The position numbers and the translations under genes were made by a program. DNA of 64,000 nucleotides from Oxytricha trifallax. Lineage: Eukaryota; Ciliophora; Spirotrichea; Sporadotrichida; Oxytrichidae. Under the pieces are notes generated by a model, which was not told where the DNA came from, did not search any database, and worked only from the letters and a program-made list of their open reading frames with translations. Shown here piece after piece: positions 50,613 through 61,498 of this stretch; within the stretch, counting starts at the first letter, position 1, and each line of letters begins with the position of its first letter. The stretch lies in NCBI GenBank assembly GCA_000711775.1, contig ARYC01000737.1:62001-126000 (forward strand), written 5' to 3'.

Positions 50613-51797
50613 TCATTAGTTATCGTTATCCTCGCGATCATGCGTCTTATCTGCCGTGTCTTCAGCGTCCTGATTGGCTTCTGTCATCTTCACATCCTGC
50701 TTTCTGCCCTCAACGACCCCGTCTTCCTGCAATCTCTTCCTAAAGTACTTGGCCAACTGTATTGTGGTGAATGGAAATGTCTTCGACCCATCCCTGTTCA
50801 ACTCGTGTAGATGCATGTTCACCAGCTTGATTCGTGTGTAGAATGCCTCCCTGTCCGCGCTCTCCATTTTCTCGAATGGGGTAGTGTTTGATGTGATGAT
50901 AATCTGGCAACCCACAAATTTCATCTCGTTGGCTTGATACTTTACGCTTATCGGGTAGCCTTCCCCCTCCAGGAATAGCTTCATCGTGGCAATGTTTCTC
51001 TTACTGAAGAAGTGCTTGTGGTTGATTTCATTCATGATCACAAGAGATGGCAGAGTGAATGGCTTGCTATCATCTATCAGGAAGTTGGCGTCACCTTCTT
51101 TTAATTTCTCAGTTATAAATATCTGTTCCACCATCCGTGCTAACGTGGACTTGCCAGTATCAGGATCGCCACAAAACCATACCGCATTGACTTTCTCCGG
51201 GCATCTTCTAAAGATCACACTGTAAAGCGCCTCAACAGCGTCGTAGTATTTGCAATCCCTCAGGAACCCGGCACTTATTTCATTCTGGTTCTTGTCAGAC
51301 CTAGAGGAGCTCTCTATGTATCCCATCAGTTACTCTATCTTTGGCAGTGGAGATGTAAGTCCAGATCCAATCTTTTTGAGGTACTTTTAATGCACTCTGA
51401 GTTGATTCTCGCAGCTCCCAATCATAATTAGTTTTTCATAATCACCCTTGCTCTCCTCGTACATGTCTGAAGCATCACTCAATCGACCTGCTCTCACGCC
51501 TCCTATGTATTCTTTCAGTATCGCTTTTTTTGATAGGCTGCTGCCTTCCTCTGAAATCAGGTTCTTAGAGGTTCCATTGCAACTCCTCTCTGAGATTAGC
51601 TCTGCAAACTTATGGGAATCACCAAGCATCAGTTCAAGCTTTTAAGGATTTTTAAATAGGTTTCTAGCCTCTACTTCTCCAATACTGCGCGTGTCCAACT
51701 TTAGCTTGTCCAAGGCATTCTTTCCTGCATATCGTGTAGCACTGAAGTAGCCTTTAGAGAGCCCCCACTCTTGACATGAATACTCAAGTATACTTGA
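50613..51797 (-). CDS. Rep-like protein with superfamily 3 helicase domain (element 2), 5' end disrupted
   Basis: Minus-strand frame of 394 codons, open from just after a TGA at 51798-51800 to TGA 50613-50615, with TAA as Gln at three places including the last sense codon. The helicase core has Walker A GDPDTGKST, Walker B-type LPSLVIMNE (the usual acidic pair is reduced: Asn-Glu), and motif C CQIIITSNTTP. Before the core, DAVEALYSVIFRR parallels VAEALYQVHLKR in element 1. Near its start, TRYAGKNAL holds a YxxK arrangement that could be a Rep catalytic motif, but no HUH pair is evident. SF3 helicases of this kind drive replication of small Rep replicons. The C-terminus is acidic (EDTADKTHDREDNDN). 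Confidence 0.8.
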
Positions 51798-52046
51798 TCA
51801 GTTGATAAATCCCTGTACTGGAACACATTCCCAAGACGCTCATGGGTTTCTAATAGCGACCTCTCTTAGATTTTGAAGTTCTTCTTTGCTATCGGGAGTT
51901 GAATCTTGAAGAAGAAACTTGCCCTTAGGCTGTACTTTGAATTCGTTTACTAATGCATCTGTTTTATATCTTATTGATGGTTGACACACGATGAGTAAAT
52001 GAGGAAACTTCACTCCATTCTTTTGAAAATTTAATTTTAAAAACAA
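51798..52046 (-). pseudogene. N-terminal part of the element 2 Rep-like gene, out of frame
   Basis: Minus-strand sequence between the right TIR and the helicase frame. One frame reads KFPHLLIVCQPSIRYKTDAL and ends in TGA at 51840-51842. A second frame overlaps it (LGNVFQYRDLSTDQVYLSIH) and runs on to about 51640. The helicase frame itself opens at 51797. So one or two frameshifts separate the N-terminus from the helicase. No ATG is obvious at the start. Confidence 0.55.
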
Positions 52047-52057
52047 ACTAATCGCTA

Positions 52058-52458
52058 TTATCTAATTAATTGCTCTAATAATTAAATGTACCAGTTTTTA
52101 AAATTTACCGATTAAAAATAACAAAAACTTTTCAATGTCCAATTGGTACATTGGTACATCTGAATGAGATCAGATACGCCCTAATATATTGTACCGTTTT
52201 AGATTGGTACATTCCAAAGCTGCAATGTTTATAGAGCACCAATGAGAGGAATTCGTGAGCTAATGTACCAATGGTACAAAAATAACTTTCCACTTTTTTT
52301 AAATTAGATCATTAAACTTTTAAGATTAAACTGCCACTAAATACATTAAACTCAAATCAAATTACGATTAAAAGCTTCGCAAATCAGTGGCTGTTACGCC
52401 TACAGTTAAATTGATTTAGATATATAAATTTGAATTTTCCCAAATCAATTATACTTTA
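52058..52458 (-). repeat. Right terminal inverted repeat of element 2
   Basis: Inverted copy of 50206-50605 with scattered differences, starting TTATCTAATTAATTGCTC. Confidence 0.9.
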
Positions 52459-53148
52459 ACAATATAAAGTTATTCTTGATTTTACTGAGCAAATTATCTT
52501 CACGATTACATAGATAGATCTTAGACTGTTATAAAAGTGTGTTGAATTAATTTACTTGATGTTAAAAATTATTAACTTGCACCGCCTATCCAATGGGATT
52601 GTGTATAGAATGTCATTTTCTTTTTTTCACTTAGATGATTAAGTTTCATTTTATATTTTGAACTTCTATGCACCGATCTCAACTTTTAGTTTAATTAACC
52701 ATTAGCGATCTTTCACAAATTTTCACTTTATTAACGATGTATTAGTTTCCTTCTATACTTTGCTAAGCTTAAAGAAGAATGCGTTAATTAACACATTTAA
52801 AAAATGGCAACATGATCGATCTTGTATGTTCGTTTGGTTGTTTTCATTTCAACATAAAACTCGTTACAACTAGTAAGGATTAAAAAGTTTACTGAAGAAA
52901 GAAATAAAGGTTTTAAGAAATTCGTTCCTTAATTTACAATACATATTTAAATCTCTATTTTGAGATAATTGAGATGCATCTCGTAGGCAAAAATGGAAAT
53001 GCGAAGAATAAGTAATGCAGAGAATCTAAAAATAATAAACCTCCAGCAATTAATTTTATCCGAAACTTAGTCATAGGCTTGAAATGCTTCGTTGAAAGCA
53101 TTCGTCTTACTAAAAAGACATAATTCTCAATTTGCTAAGTTGAGATTT
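52459..53148 (+). repeat. Satellite continuation after element 2
   Basis: Resumes at the AAAGTTATTCTTGATTTTACTG part of the unit, passes through the next unit start near 52906, and ends in GAGATTTA at about 53148, where homology with the unit stops abruptly. Confidence 0.95.
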
Positions 53149-53800
53149 AAAACAGAACAATATTGATATTATTGTTGCTAGCTAGTAAGTAATGAAAAGA
53201 TTATGTTGCCATTTTTAAACTTTAATGTATTTAGTATATCGAATAAGTATATTGTCAATAATTTTTACTCTCATTTTTTTACGTTGCTCATTTATTTTTT
53301 TAATTCTTTTTTGCTTTCTTAGTTTTTACCTTTAAGTGCTATTGCAAATTCATGTTTTCGACATAGTTAAATTACTATCAACTAGGAACTTTAGTTCAAT
53401 TAAGAAGCTGAGCAAAATCAATTGTATTATGGAAGAATGAAATCTGCATATTTAAAGTCATTTTCAAATCATTAAATTAGATTTTAATCTTCGAAGCTGC
53501 AAAGATTATTAAATCATTTTAGTTTTAACATTACTCACGATTATAGAATTTGCTTTTTTCACTTTATTAAATTCATCTTAAATTTCCATATGCGATTTCT
53601 TGCTTTTTTAAAAGGTTTAGTATTAATTTACTTGGAAAAGATTATTGCCTATAAATAATGAATTTCAAATGGGAGATCATATATAATGTAAATTTAATTT
53701 GCCTAAAGATGATTCAGTTTGATTTATAGCTTAAACTTCTAAGCACTGATCTCAAATTTTCAGTTAAAAAACTTTCACATATTCTTTGTTGATTAATAAA
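53149..53800 (+). repeat. Diverged satellite unit at the array edge
   Basis: Between about 53380 and 53790 the order of words follows the satellite unit, with heavy divergence: AATTAAGAAGCTG, ATTAATTTACTTG, AAGATGATTCAGTTTGATTTATA, AACTTCTAAGCACTGATCTCAA, CTTTCACA. This is the degenerate edge monomer expected when homogenisation fades at an array border. Confidence 0.6.
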
Positions 53801-55188
53801 AAGATCTCAGTTATATTATATACTTTACAATGCTTAATTATTTTTATGTGCTTTATTATTATAAATACAATAATTTTAGACTTTCGCATTATTTTGCAGT
53901 ATAATTATACGGCATTCAGCTTTGCCATTATTATTCTCAGAAATTATATATATATATTATCAAGGGAGTTATTTTAATGGATAGTTTTCCATTCTAAAGA
54001 GATCAATACTTATTCAACAAAGGCTATGGTCTGACTTCAAATTTATATTTATTTATTAGTTTAAATGAAAAAAATTATAATATAACCATATGAAACTATT
54101 ATTTAAAATGTAAGAATATTAATAAATATAAATCTGACAAAAGATCAAAGCATTAGAGATGTATTTTGCGATATCTATTAGATTTCCTTATAATTAATTT
54201 TAGCACCACTATAAATTAATAGCTTTTTCACAGATATTGAAAATGAATTCTTTTATAGTGTATGTAATATTGAATCCTGACAATCTTTTCATATATTTTA
54301 TTATTTTTACAATTATAATAATTAATACGTTAAAAGTTTGCTATTAAAATAATCTTTAATACTCTATGTTTCAATTTTATTCCTTAAAATATTTCTTCAG
54401 TAGCAATAAATTTCTGCGATAACAAGATGAGGCTTATGATTATTAATCAATATTATTATTAGGTATTGATTTATTTATATATATATATATATAAATTATG
54501 AATGCGCAATGAAATCATTAAGTCAAAATGTGTTTAATAAACCTGATAATTTTATTCTATCTGTAAATCCAGCTTATAGTTGCTTAAGCATGGGTTATAA
54601 ATCATCTACTGAAATCTTTTTTAATTTAATTATGTGATAATTTGTTTATAACTTGAAATGAAAATTAAAAAGAACAGTTATATACATACTTGACTGAACT
54701 GAATATTAGGACTTACTTGAAAACTGAAAACTTCAGTAAACTTAAAGTTATAGAAATACAGTATATTATAAAATAATTATATTGCTTTTACTTATAATTT
54801 GATTGATTTAAATTGGAAATTTTAAATGAATTTATATTATAAAAATTATTAATAATTATTAATTATATTGAATTGATAATGATTCTGATTTTCCATTTAA
54901 AAAAAATTGATTTCACTAAGCAAGCTATTATATATTTTATCATTCAATAATTAGATTGCCTTTTAAAAACTTTATTCACATAACTTAGAGAAAATTAATT
55001 TTACTTAGCTTTTTATTCTTAATTTTATAATCATTAATTCACCTCTATTTAAGCTTATTTTAGAAATTTAATGTGAATATAAAGTAAAAAGGCAAATTAA
55101 AGCTTGTTGACTCTAATTATATTAAGTCATAATTATAAATTAATATCATAATAAAGTTGAAATCATGACTTATATTTTAAGAAGTGAC
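53801..55188. other. AT-rich spacer
   Basis: Extremely AT-rich, with a (TA)n run at about 54473-54493. The frames seen have AT-driven composition. No gene or repeat recognised. Confidence 0.5.
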
Positions 55189-55191
55189 AGT

Positions 55192-56358
55192 CAAAACCCC
55201 AAAACCTTTAATGAATTTTATATGTGTTTTAATCGATGAGGGTAATGTTGAGGATTAGAGTATTTAGTTAGGAAGCATAAATTTCCCTCTAATTATGAAA
55301 ATATGAAAGTTTTATATCATAAATTTTTTTACACTCATATATTTTCTTATTTTTATATTCATGTTCTAACATTTTTATTTGAAATAAGAAGTTTGAATGA
55401 CATTCTTTTTTATTTTACATTTTTTAATAAGTTTCACTTTTATTTATCGTGTTTATGAAATTTGATGATTGCATAATTTAAAAATATTGGCATTTATGTA
55501 CTAAGATTTTTGAAGTTTTTATAAAATTTTTTTTAAATTCAATTCAACACTTTAGTTTCTTTTACCTTGCTTTTTTTATGAACGTTTTTTTATCCGATAC
55601 AAAAATGTTTGGTAAATTAAATAAAATTAAAATAAATTAGAGGCATAAAATTAGTGGTTAAGGTTATGATTGCCACAATCGTGTAATGTGTAAGTATCAG
55701 AAGTATTATAAATGGAAATCTATCTTAAAATTTGTATTTATAATTTCTATAAATTTTTAGACACCTATTAAATATGGCTATTTTTTAAGAGGTCAATCTT
55801 ATAAATGAGAGAAAGATAGCAAAAACTGTAACAAGTTTCAGATATGGATTTCCACTTTAACCAATTAAATTCCATTAAAATAGTACTAAATTTGTTTAAA
55901 TTTAATTAGTACTGGTACTTAATTAACTTAATTTTAATTGGTATTATTTAATAGTCCCAAAACTAATTTAGTACTATGCTTTAATCTAATAAGTTTTTAA
56001 TGGAAAATTTTCAATTTGGCTCAAAACCTAACTAATACCATGTACTAAATTATTAAAACTATATTGGCAACAAGGCATTTCAATAAATGGAGTCTTAAGT
56101 AATTATAAGAAGTAGTTTTCGTAAAATTTAGATAGTTTAATTAAATTAACAAAGCAACAAAAAATTCAATTTCATTTAAAGTTTCTTAGTTAATTTATTT
56201 CTAAATAAAATTTATATTTAATGAAAAACTCAACCATAAAATTAATAAATTACATTGAATCTAACATCTAAAATGAAATTAATGTAAAAAATAAAAACAT
56301 AACCCCAAATATTACCCTCATCAATCAAAACACATATAAAACTCATTAAGGGGTTTTG
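55192..56358. mobile_element. Short non-autonomous TBE with AGT target duplication
   Basis: The left end CAAAACCCCAAAACC and right end GGGGTTTTG are inverted. Homology extends about 60 bp inwards (TTTTATATGTGTTTT, GATGAGGGTAAT). AGT flanks both sides (55189-55191 and 56359-56361), matching the ANT target of TBEs. The right end has only one C4A4 unit. The 1,167-bp interior has no transposase. Its part at 55740-56060 matches 3020-3400 of the long TBE. This looks like an internally deleted TBE moved by transposase from elsewhere. Confidence 0.85.
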
Positions 56359-56361
56359 AGT

Positions 56362-56502
56362 AAACATATATACAGTGTTCTTTCTATATTTTTGGATTAG
56401 TTGGGATATTTGCTACTATATATTACTATTTACTATTGCTCCATCCAGCAGTCAGATTTACATTAGCTTCACCAGTATTCTCGTATTTGCAGGGCTTTAA
56501 AA
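56362..56502 (-). CDS. Short coding-like segment (candidate MDS)
   Basis: On the minus strand a frame of about 45 codons reads CKYENTGEANVNLTAGWSN then SKQQYIVANIPTNPKI, with TAG/TAA as Gln and lower AT than its flanks. It abuts the short TBE directly. Family unknown. It may be a small macronuclear-destined segment next to a TBE-bearing IES. Confidence 0.35.
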
Positions 56503-58015
56503 ACTAATATTAACTTTATATTATCTATAATTAAAGTTTTTCAATATATTTTTCCTGATTATCATGATTTATTTGTTTATTTAATCATACTTACTACTAC
56601 ATAATTTTATATTAAAAATAATTATGAGCACTCTAATTTCATTCTAGGTTATTTTATTTTTTTATTTACTAACATAAGTAATTAAATAACATATTAATTA
56701 ACGAAAAATAATTAGATAAAAAAAGTTAAACTAATTTCTTAAAATATAGACTGCTCAAACTAATATTAGTACTATTAAAATTGAGTTTTTTATTTTTAGT
56801 AAAAATAAACATTAACTCTGTGGATACTAAATGAACACTTTTCTTGAATCATACCTCTTAGCTTTATCCCCAAGAATAATACAATTTCTACAATATTTCA
56901 TAGCTATGGCTTATCTAATAAATTTCATTTGTTTACTTGTGAATCAAGCTCCTGACTATTCAGGAGCGCTGGTGATGTGTTTTATTATTAAAAATGAAAT
57001 AAATTATTAATTTTAATGAAGTCAATATGAATTATAATTTTAAATATAGTTTATTTAATCAATAATATTTTGCTTTTAACATACACTTTATTAGTGAGGA
57101 AGTAATTTGATGAGTATTATATTTCTATGATAAATATGACATTAGATAATTAATCATAAAAAGAAAATCTTTCAATAAAAAGAAATCAAAAATACAAGAA
57201 AATATTAATTAAAAATACTTAGATATATGTTGGACTGGAACTTTTGAATATTTGTTAACTCTTATAATAATTAGGTGTTTATATAAATAAATTAGTTTTC
57301 TATGTAATAATTGATAATTTTGATAGATTTTATTTTTAAATACTCTATTAAGCTAAGTAATCCATTTAATTTTTTGTGCGATTCTTATGAGTGATTTATA
57401 TATCAATGAGATGAAAATGGAGAAAAGTTTCACACAATATCGCACAATAGTAATGTAACAGTGATGAGAAGATATTGCAATCATTGATATAATATTTTTA
57501 AAAGATAATTTTTTAAATTTTGAAGTATTAACGAATGTCATTAATTAGCGAATATATCTTACGAGTTTTGTAATATAAAAAGATAATATATAAAAGATTT
57601 ATTTTAACTGGTAGATAAAACTATAACTAAGACATGTCAAACTAATTATAATAATTGAAGCAAGACTTGGAGAATCTGGACATATTTACTACGAGATTTA
57701 AAAAGCGTTTGATTATGATTACATGGTATGCCCTTACAATTGATCAATAACTAGTTATTAATAAATTTATTCTCAATGTTAGTATCGATAAAAAATAAAA
57801 GAAATAGGTAAATTAGCATAAGTTTAAATGAAAAATAAGGATAAATAATTGCAACGATCTTGAATTTGGTAAGCTTATTTTACTAATTAGATTAAAATTA
57901 ATATGAAATTAAAGATTAACCTATCTAATTAAATATTTATGAATTTTTTTATTTTATTATTATAGTAAATTGTTTCCTGAATAATGGAAATGTCTTTGAG
58001 CATGTTGACACTTCA
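56503..58015. other. AT-rich spacer
   Basis: No supported gene. A 62-codon frame at 57353-57541 (-) is AT-driven. One short palindrome, AAGCTCCTGACTATTCAGGAGCGCT, lies near 56946. Confidence 0.45.
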
Positions 58016-58630
58016 ACTTGCATTCATTAACTATTTCTAAAATACTGTTAAAATACTTTTCATCACAGCCACTACTTCAACTGCAGTTGTTTTCAAGTAA
58101 GGATAATCCTAAGAATCGGTTATTCAAATATCAAATTTATTCTCAAATTAAGATAAAAATGGTCCTAAAATGTAAAAACGTGTTTGATCAATCTGCTCAA
58201 CCAACAAACTTGAATAACAATCCTAATGATTAAAGTCATAAATTATTAGGTTCTATGAATGAGATTCTTAAGTGACTAATCAACAATATATTAAAAAATA
58301 CCTGAAAGCAAAAGAATAATTTGAGAATGAACTTAGAGAGTAGATTTTCGCTATCAAGATAAGTACAAAAATGGAGTGTCAGTTATGACCCCCTAAAAAT
58401 GACGAAAAAATAAGATTTGTAGACCAAATTTCTATAGATCTCCTTGGCGAAGATCAAGAACAAGAAGGAAAGAAAATCTAGGAAACTAATACTGCATCTT
58501 GCAGAAGAACCTACTCCCACAAAAAAATTTAAGAGTGACTCTACTAAATTAAATATACAGTTTCCACTTCAAATGATCAACAATAGAATGAAATGTAAGT
58601 TTCAGATTGAACAGAGATACTAATCTATTT
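58016..58630 (+). pseudogene. Broken coding region, unknown protein
   Basis: Successive + strand frames use TAA/TAG as Gln. One reads ...FDQSAQPTNLNNNPND to TGA near 58274. A second is YIKKYLKAKEQFENELREQI to TGA near 58386. A third is KIRFVDQISIDLLGEDQEQE. The charged, helical character of the middle part suggests a coiled coil. Frame jumps of one base separate the parts. No family recognised; no element ends seen. Confidence 0.4.
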
Positions 58631-59900
58631 TTTTAAAGAACCAGACAATAAAATTCAGACAAGGATATTGTATGACATATGTATTTATTCTTGTGCTATG
58701 AAGCTTTAAATAAAAATAAAATTACATAATTTTGATATAATTAAGATTATTATTTAAAATAGAAAATTAAAGTAAGCACTAATGTTTATTTATTAGTATA
58801 ATAAAAACATGGCAGTTATATTTTATATTTATTATTCTAAATTTGAACTTATGCCAATTTACCTATTTCTTTTTATAGATATTTAATAATCATATTTTTG
58901 TATATATAGATTGGGCAGGGAGGGGTTTGAGTTAATAAGGCAAATATATAAATTATTACTAATACATTCATTATTTATTTTTTAAAAAAATCTTTAAACA
59001 TGATAGAGTAAATGCTTTTAAATTTAGAAGATGGGAAAAGTATTAATTTAATTTTTATTATTCAAAATATTCCACTACTCAACTTTAAAAATAGAAAAAT
59101 TGCATTTTTCATTTACTTGGAGGGTAATTATGACAAATGTACGTAAAATATCTCCCATAAATTAAATACATTGAGACATTTGATACATTTCCCATATAAT
59201 GATTATTGCACTAAGTTAATCTTTTAAAGGGGATGACAAAGGAAAAAAGTACCAAAGATATTGTGTAATATATGTATTTAACAATTAAACATTGCATAAT
59301 GAATAATTTGCTAAAATTAACTTTAACTTTATTAGCTAATATATAGAGCTAAAATGCAGAAAATTTAATTCTGTATACTTACCCCACTAACAATTGTTAC
59401 CTAGCAATATATTTAATAATATTTGGATTAATCAAATAATAATAGTAATTAATATGTGAGAATACTGTTATCCTAACGCACTATTTCAAATAGGATAAGT
59501 GTTTTGGTAGTATACAACAGCAAGACAACAATATGCCCACCTTATGTTCAAAATAAACGACGCTGATTCTTGTTTATATAGAATAGCACACATATATTGT
59601 AAATGAAATTTCTTTATTTTCTAAAATAAATTATAAAATAAAATGCACTTTATAGTCCACTATACCTAATTAAATATAATTGTCCTATTTAATTGTATCC
59701 GAAAGAATTTAAATGAGGGATGATATTATGCTGGTATTGCTTTGGACACAAATTAATGCGATATATTCATTAAAGATAGAGATACTCATTTATTAATTCA
59801 AAATTAAATTGCTGCCTATACTTCAGGATGGTCCAAAATATAGTACTATATAATTAAAAGTTAAAAATTTAAAAATTGTGAAAATAAAAGCTTTATTAAA
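58631..59900. other. AT-rich spacer
   Basis: No frames or repeats that I can support. It ends at the TA-rich tail of the element at 59905. Confidence 0.45.
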
Positions 59901-59904
59901 AAAT

Positions 59905-59992
59905 AATAAATAATAATTAGATCACATTGAGGTCTCTGGTGACCCCCGATCATAGTTGATTTTTAGTGCAAATAAGGGACAAGCCCTTTTAG
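59905..59992 (-). mobile_element. 3' end of a repeat element (copy B)
   Basis: Minus-strand match to 11266-11345. The peptide KRACPLFALK...DRGSPETSM ends in TGA, followed by an A/T-rich (TTA)-type tail at about 59905-59918. It directly follows, out of frame, the 170-codon ORF at 59993-60505. The two copies share this end while their visible upstream sequences differ. Confidence 0.55.
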
Positions 59993-60505
59993 TTAAGTCG
60001 GAGATTCTCTCCTGTATACTGAGTTTTTATCATCTTCTGTTGTTGTTTCGTCTTTTTCCTCCTCGTCCCGTCTCTTTCCTCTTCCTTTGGTCTTTCTCTT
60101 GTTGTTCCTTCTTTTTCCCCCTCTCTTGGGGCCGGAATAGAGTATTTCAACTGTCTCTCCTTGGTCTCTGAATTTGAATTTAGTGTCAAAATGTTTGACA
60201 TTGATTGAGAATTTGAGTTCTTTGGAGGCTATGTAGTTCTTACATCTAGTGGTGATAAGCTGAACAAAGTCGCTTTTCATATAATAGGCATGTTTTTGAA
60301 GACACTTGATGTAGATTTCTACTTTTTTTAGGTGTTCGTGGTAGTCTACCGATACTGAGATGAAGCTAGCTTCATTGGCTGTTATGTACTTTATCAGTAT
60401 GACTACCAGTAGTCTGAAGAATTGGATTGTGGGAAGTTTTATTTCTTCCATTGAGCCAGAAATTTTGTCAATTTCCGCTCTTAGTTGCTTGTCATCCATT
60501 TTCAT
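59993..60505 (-). CDS. Basic-tailed ORF in the 59.9-61.5 kb block
   Basis: 170 codons from ATG 60503-60505 without any TAA or TAG inside, ending at TAA 59993-59995. In the ciliate code that TAA would be Gln and the frame would run on without meaning, so either TAA is a true stop here or a frameshift leads to the TGA-ended peptide at 59905-59992. The first 120 residues look globular (FFRLLVVILIKYITANEASF). The C-terminus is very basic then acidic (KRGGKRRNNKRKTKGRG, RRDEEEKDETTTEDD), suggesting nucleic-acid binding. Its start overlaps the end of the ORF upstream. Family unknown; it could be a gag-like or coat-like protein of the element. Confidence 0.55.
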   Translation of the reverse strand: MKMDDKQLRAEIDKISGSMEEIKLPTIQFFRLLVVILIKYITANEASFISVSVDYHEHLKKVEIYIKCLQKHAYYMKSDFVQLITTRCKNYIASKELKFSINVKHFDTKFKFRDQGETVEILYSGPKRGGKRRNNKRKTKGRGKRRDEEEKDETTTEDDKNSVYRRESPT

Positions 60506-60677
60506 CCATGTTAATAAGATATCTTTAGAAAATCTTTTTGATCATGATGTTAATGACATTGGAGAACTCTTTAATGTGTCTGAAGAGCTGTGAATTTATG
60601 GTGCTGAGCCAGATTGAGATGCAGGACTCTCTTGTGTCAAATCTCTCAATTAGTTGTGCTTTAGTGATAGTCTGCAT
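60492..60677 (-). CDS. Small ORF between the two larger ones
   Basis: 61 codons, ATG 60675-60677 to TGA 60492-60494 in the ciliate code, beginning MQTITKAQLIERFDTRES. It overlaps the next ORF by 14 bases (its TGA lies inside the first codons of that ORF) and overlaps the 3' part of the upstream one. It may be the N-terminus of the 170-codon protein separated by a one-base shift. Confidence 0.45.
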
Positions 60678-61498
60678 ATCTTTAAAGTTGTTAACTTATT
60701 AATTATTTTCTTAAAATTAATTGTTACTATTTAGTACTAAATTTTAAGGCTCGACCTTTAATTATTAATTTGCTATTTAGTTCTCTCTTCTACCGATGAC
60801 TTATTTGACGCTTGCATCTTCGCAAATTTTTCGGTAGTGATTCCTAAGTCCTTCTGAGAATTCAGACTAGCTATCTATGTATTACGTATGTTAGCTAGAG
60901 TTGTCCTCTTGGGAAGATCTTTGTCGTAGGCGCCTTAGACTTATTCTTCTTCGACTGAGCTCCAGTCTTCCTCGTTTTCTGAATACAGTACCATTTTTGT
61001 TTTAAGGTTGCTGTTTCTGTTGGCATAATTTAGGTTGTTTTCGAATTTTCGGTACTTTTTTTCAAAGTCTTCGTGCTCTTTTTGGTGTTAACTATCTCTG
61101 ATTAGATAGTGGTCTGAGGGGGAAGCTTCTTCAATTAGTGGGGGCTGATGTTGAGACTATTGTTCTTCGGTCTTGGTTTAAGGTCTGATGAATCTGTTGT
61201 TGATTGCTACCAGTCTTAACATTTGAAATTGCTATTGGGTCCAAAATTGGACCTAGTCGTCTTTATTTTCTTTGTCGTATTGAAGCTTGGTGAGTTGAAT
61301 TTGGAATTGGTTTAGTATGTTGTAGCCTTTCCTTATAAGCTTCCTAGAAATGAATGTTTGTATTTTTAGTATGTGTAGCCCCCACTAATCTTTGTTGGTT
61401 TTTATGATATCAATTGTATATTATGCTAGGTGATGTGTTTAGTTGTTTTCTATGTCACCTTAAATGATATCTCTTTGTGTTTTACTCAGTATACCCAT
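60542..61498 (-). CDS. Gln-rich ORF, first of the 59.9-61.5 kb block
   Basis: 318 codons, ATG 61496-61498 to TGA 60542-60544, with about 20 TAA/TAG read as Gln. Begins MGILSKTQRDIIQGD. It has a helical, coiled-coil-like part (HILKIQTFISRKLIRKG; QKEHEDFEKKYRKFENN), an acidic stretch (SENEEDWSSVEEE) and a Lys-rich end. The last ~40 codons are AT-driven, so the real end may be nearer 60700. No family recognised. Same strand and close spacing with the next two ORFs suggest one element or gene. Confidence 0.5.

Larger units (their letters stand above)
50206..52458 (-). mobile_element. TIR element 2 with a Rep-like SF3 helicase gene, inserted in the satellite
   Basis: Ends TAAAGTATAATTGATTTGGG and complement bound two inverted arms of about 400 bp, with the gene between them on the minus strand. 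The satellite unit is interrupted at one point and resumes on the other side with no loss (unit phase near base 651 on both sides). This gives a precise empty-site comparison from 27 neighbouring copies. Arms differ by a few substitutions and indels. The inner TIR contains several GTACCAATGTACC-like palindromic words. The TGA of the gene lies 8 bases from the left arm, so the element is essentially arm-gene-arm, like element 1 at 3504-5426, but the arm sequences are unrelated. Confidence 0.85.

Noticed and set aside
50986..51645. Plus-strand frames of 79 and 65 codons
   Set aside because: Antisense to the helicase gene of element 2; no motifs.
50206..52458. Exact target-site duplication of element 2
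   Set aside because: Flanks (ATTATTAA and ACAATATAAAG) are AT-rich and similar but not identical; no exact duplication can be claimed.
57353..57541. 62-codon minus-strand frame
   Set aside because: AT-driven composition, no motif, no ciliate-code extension with coding character.
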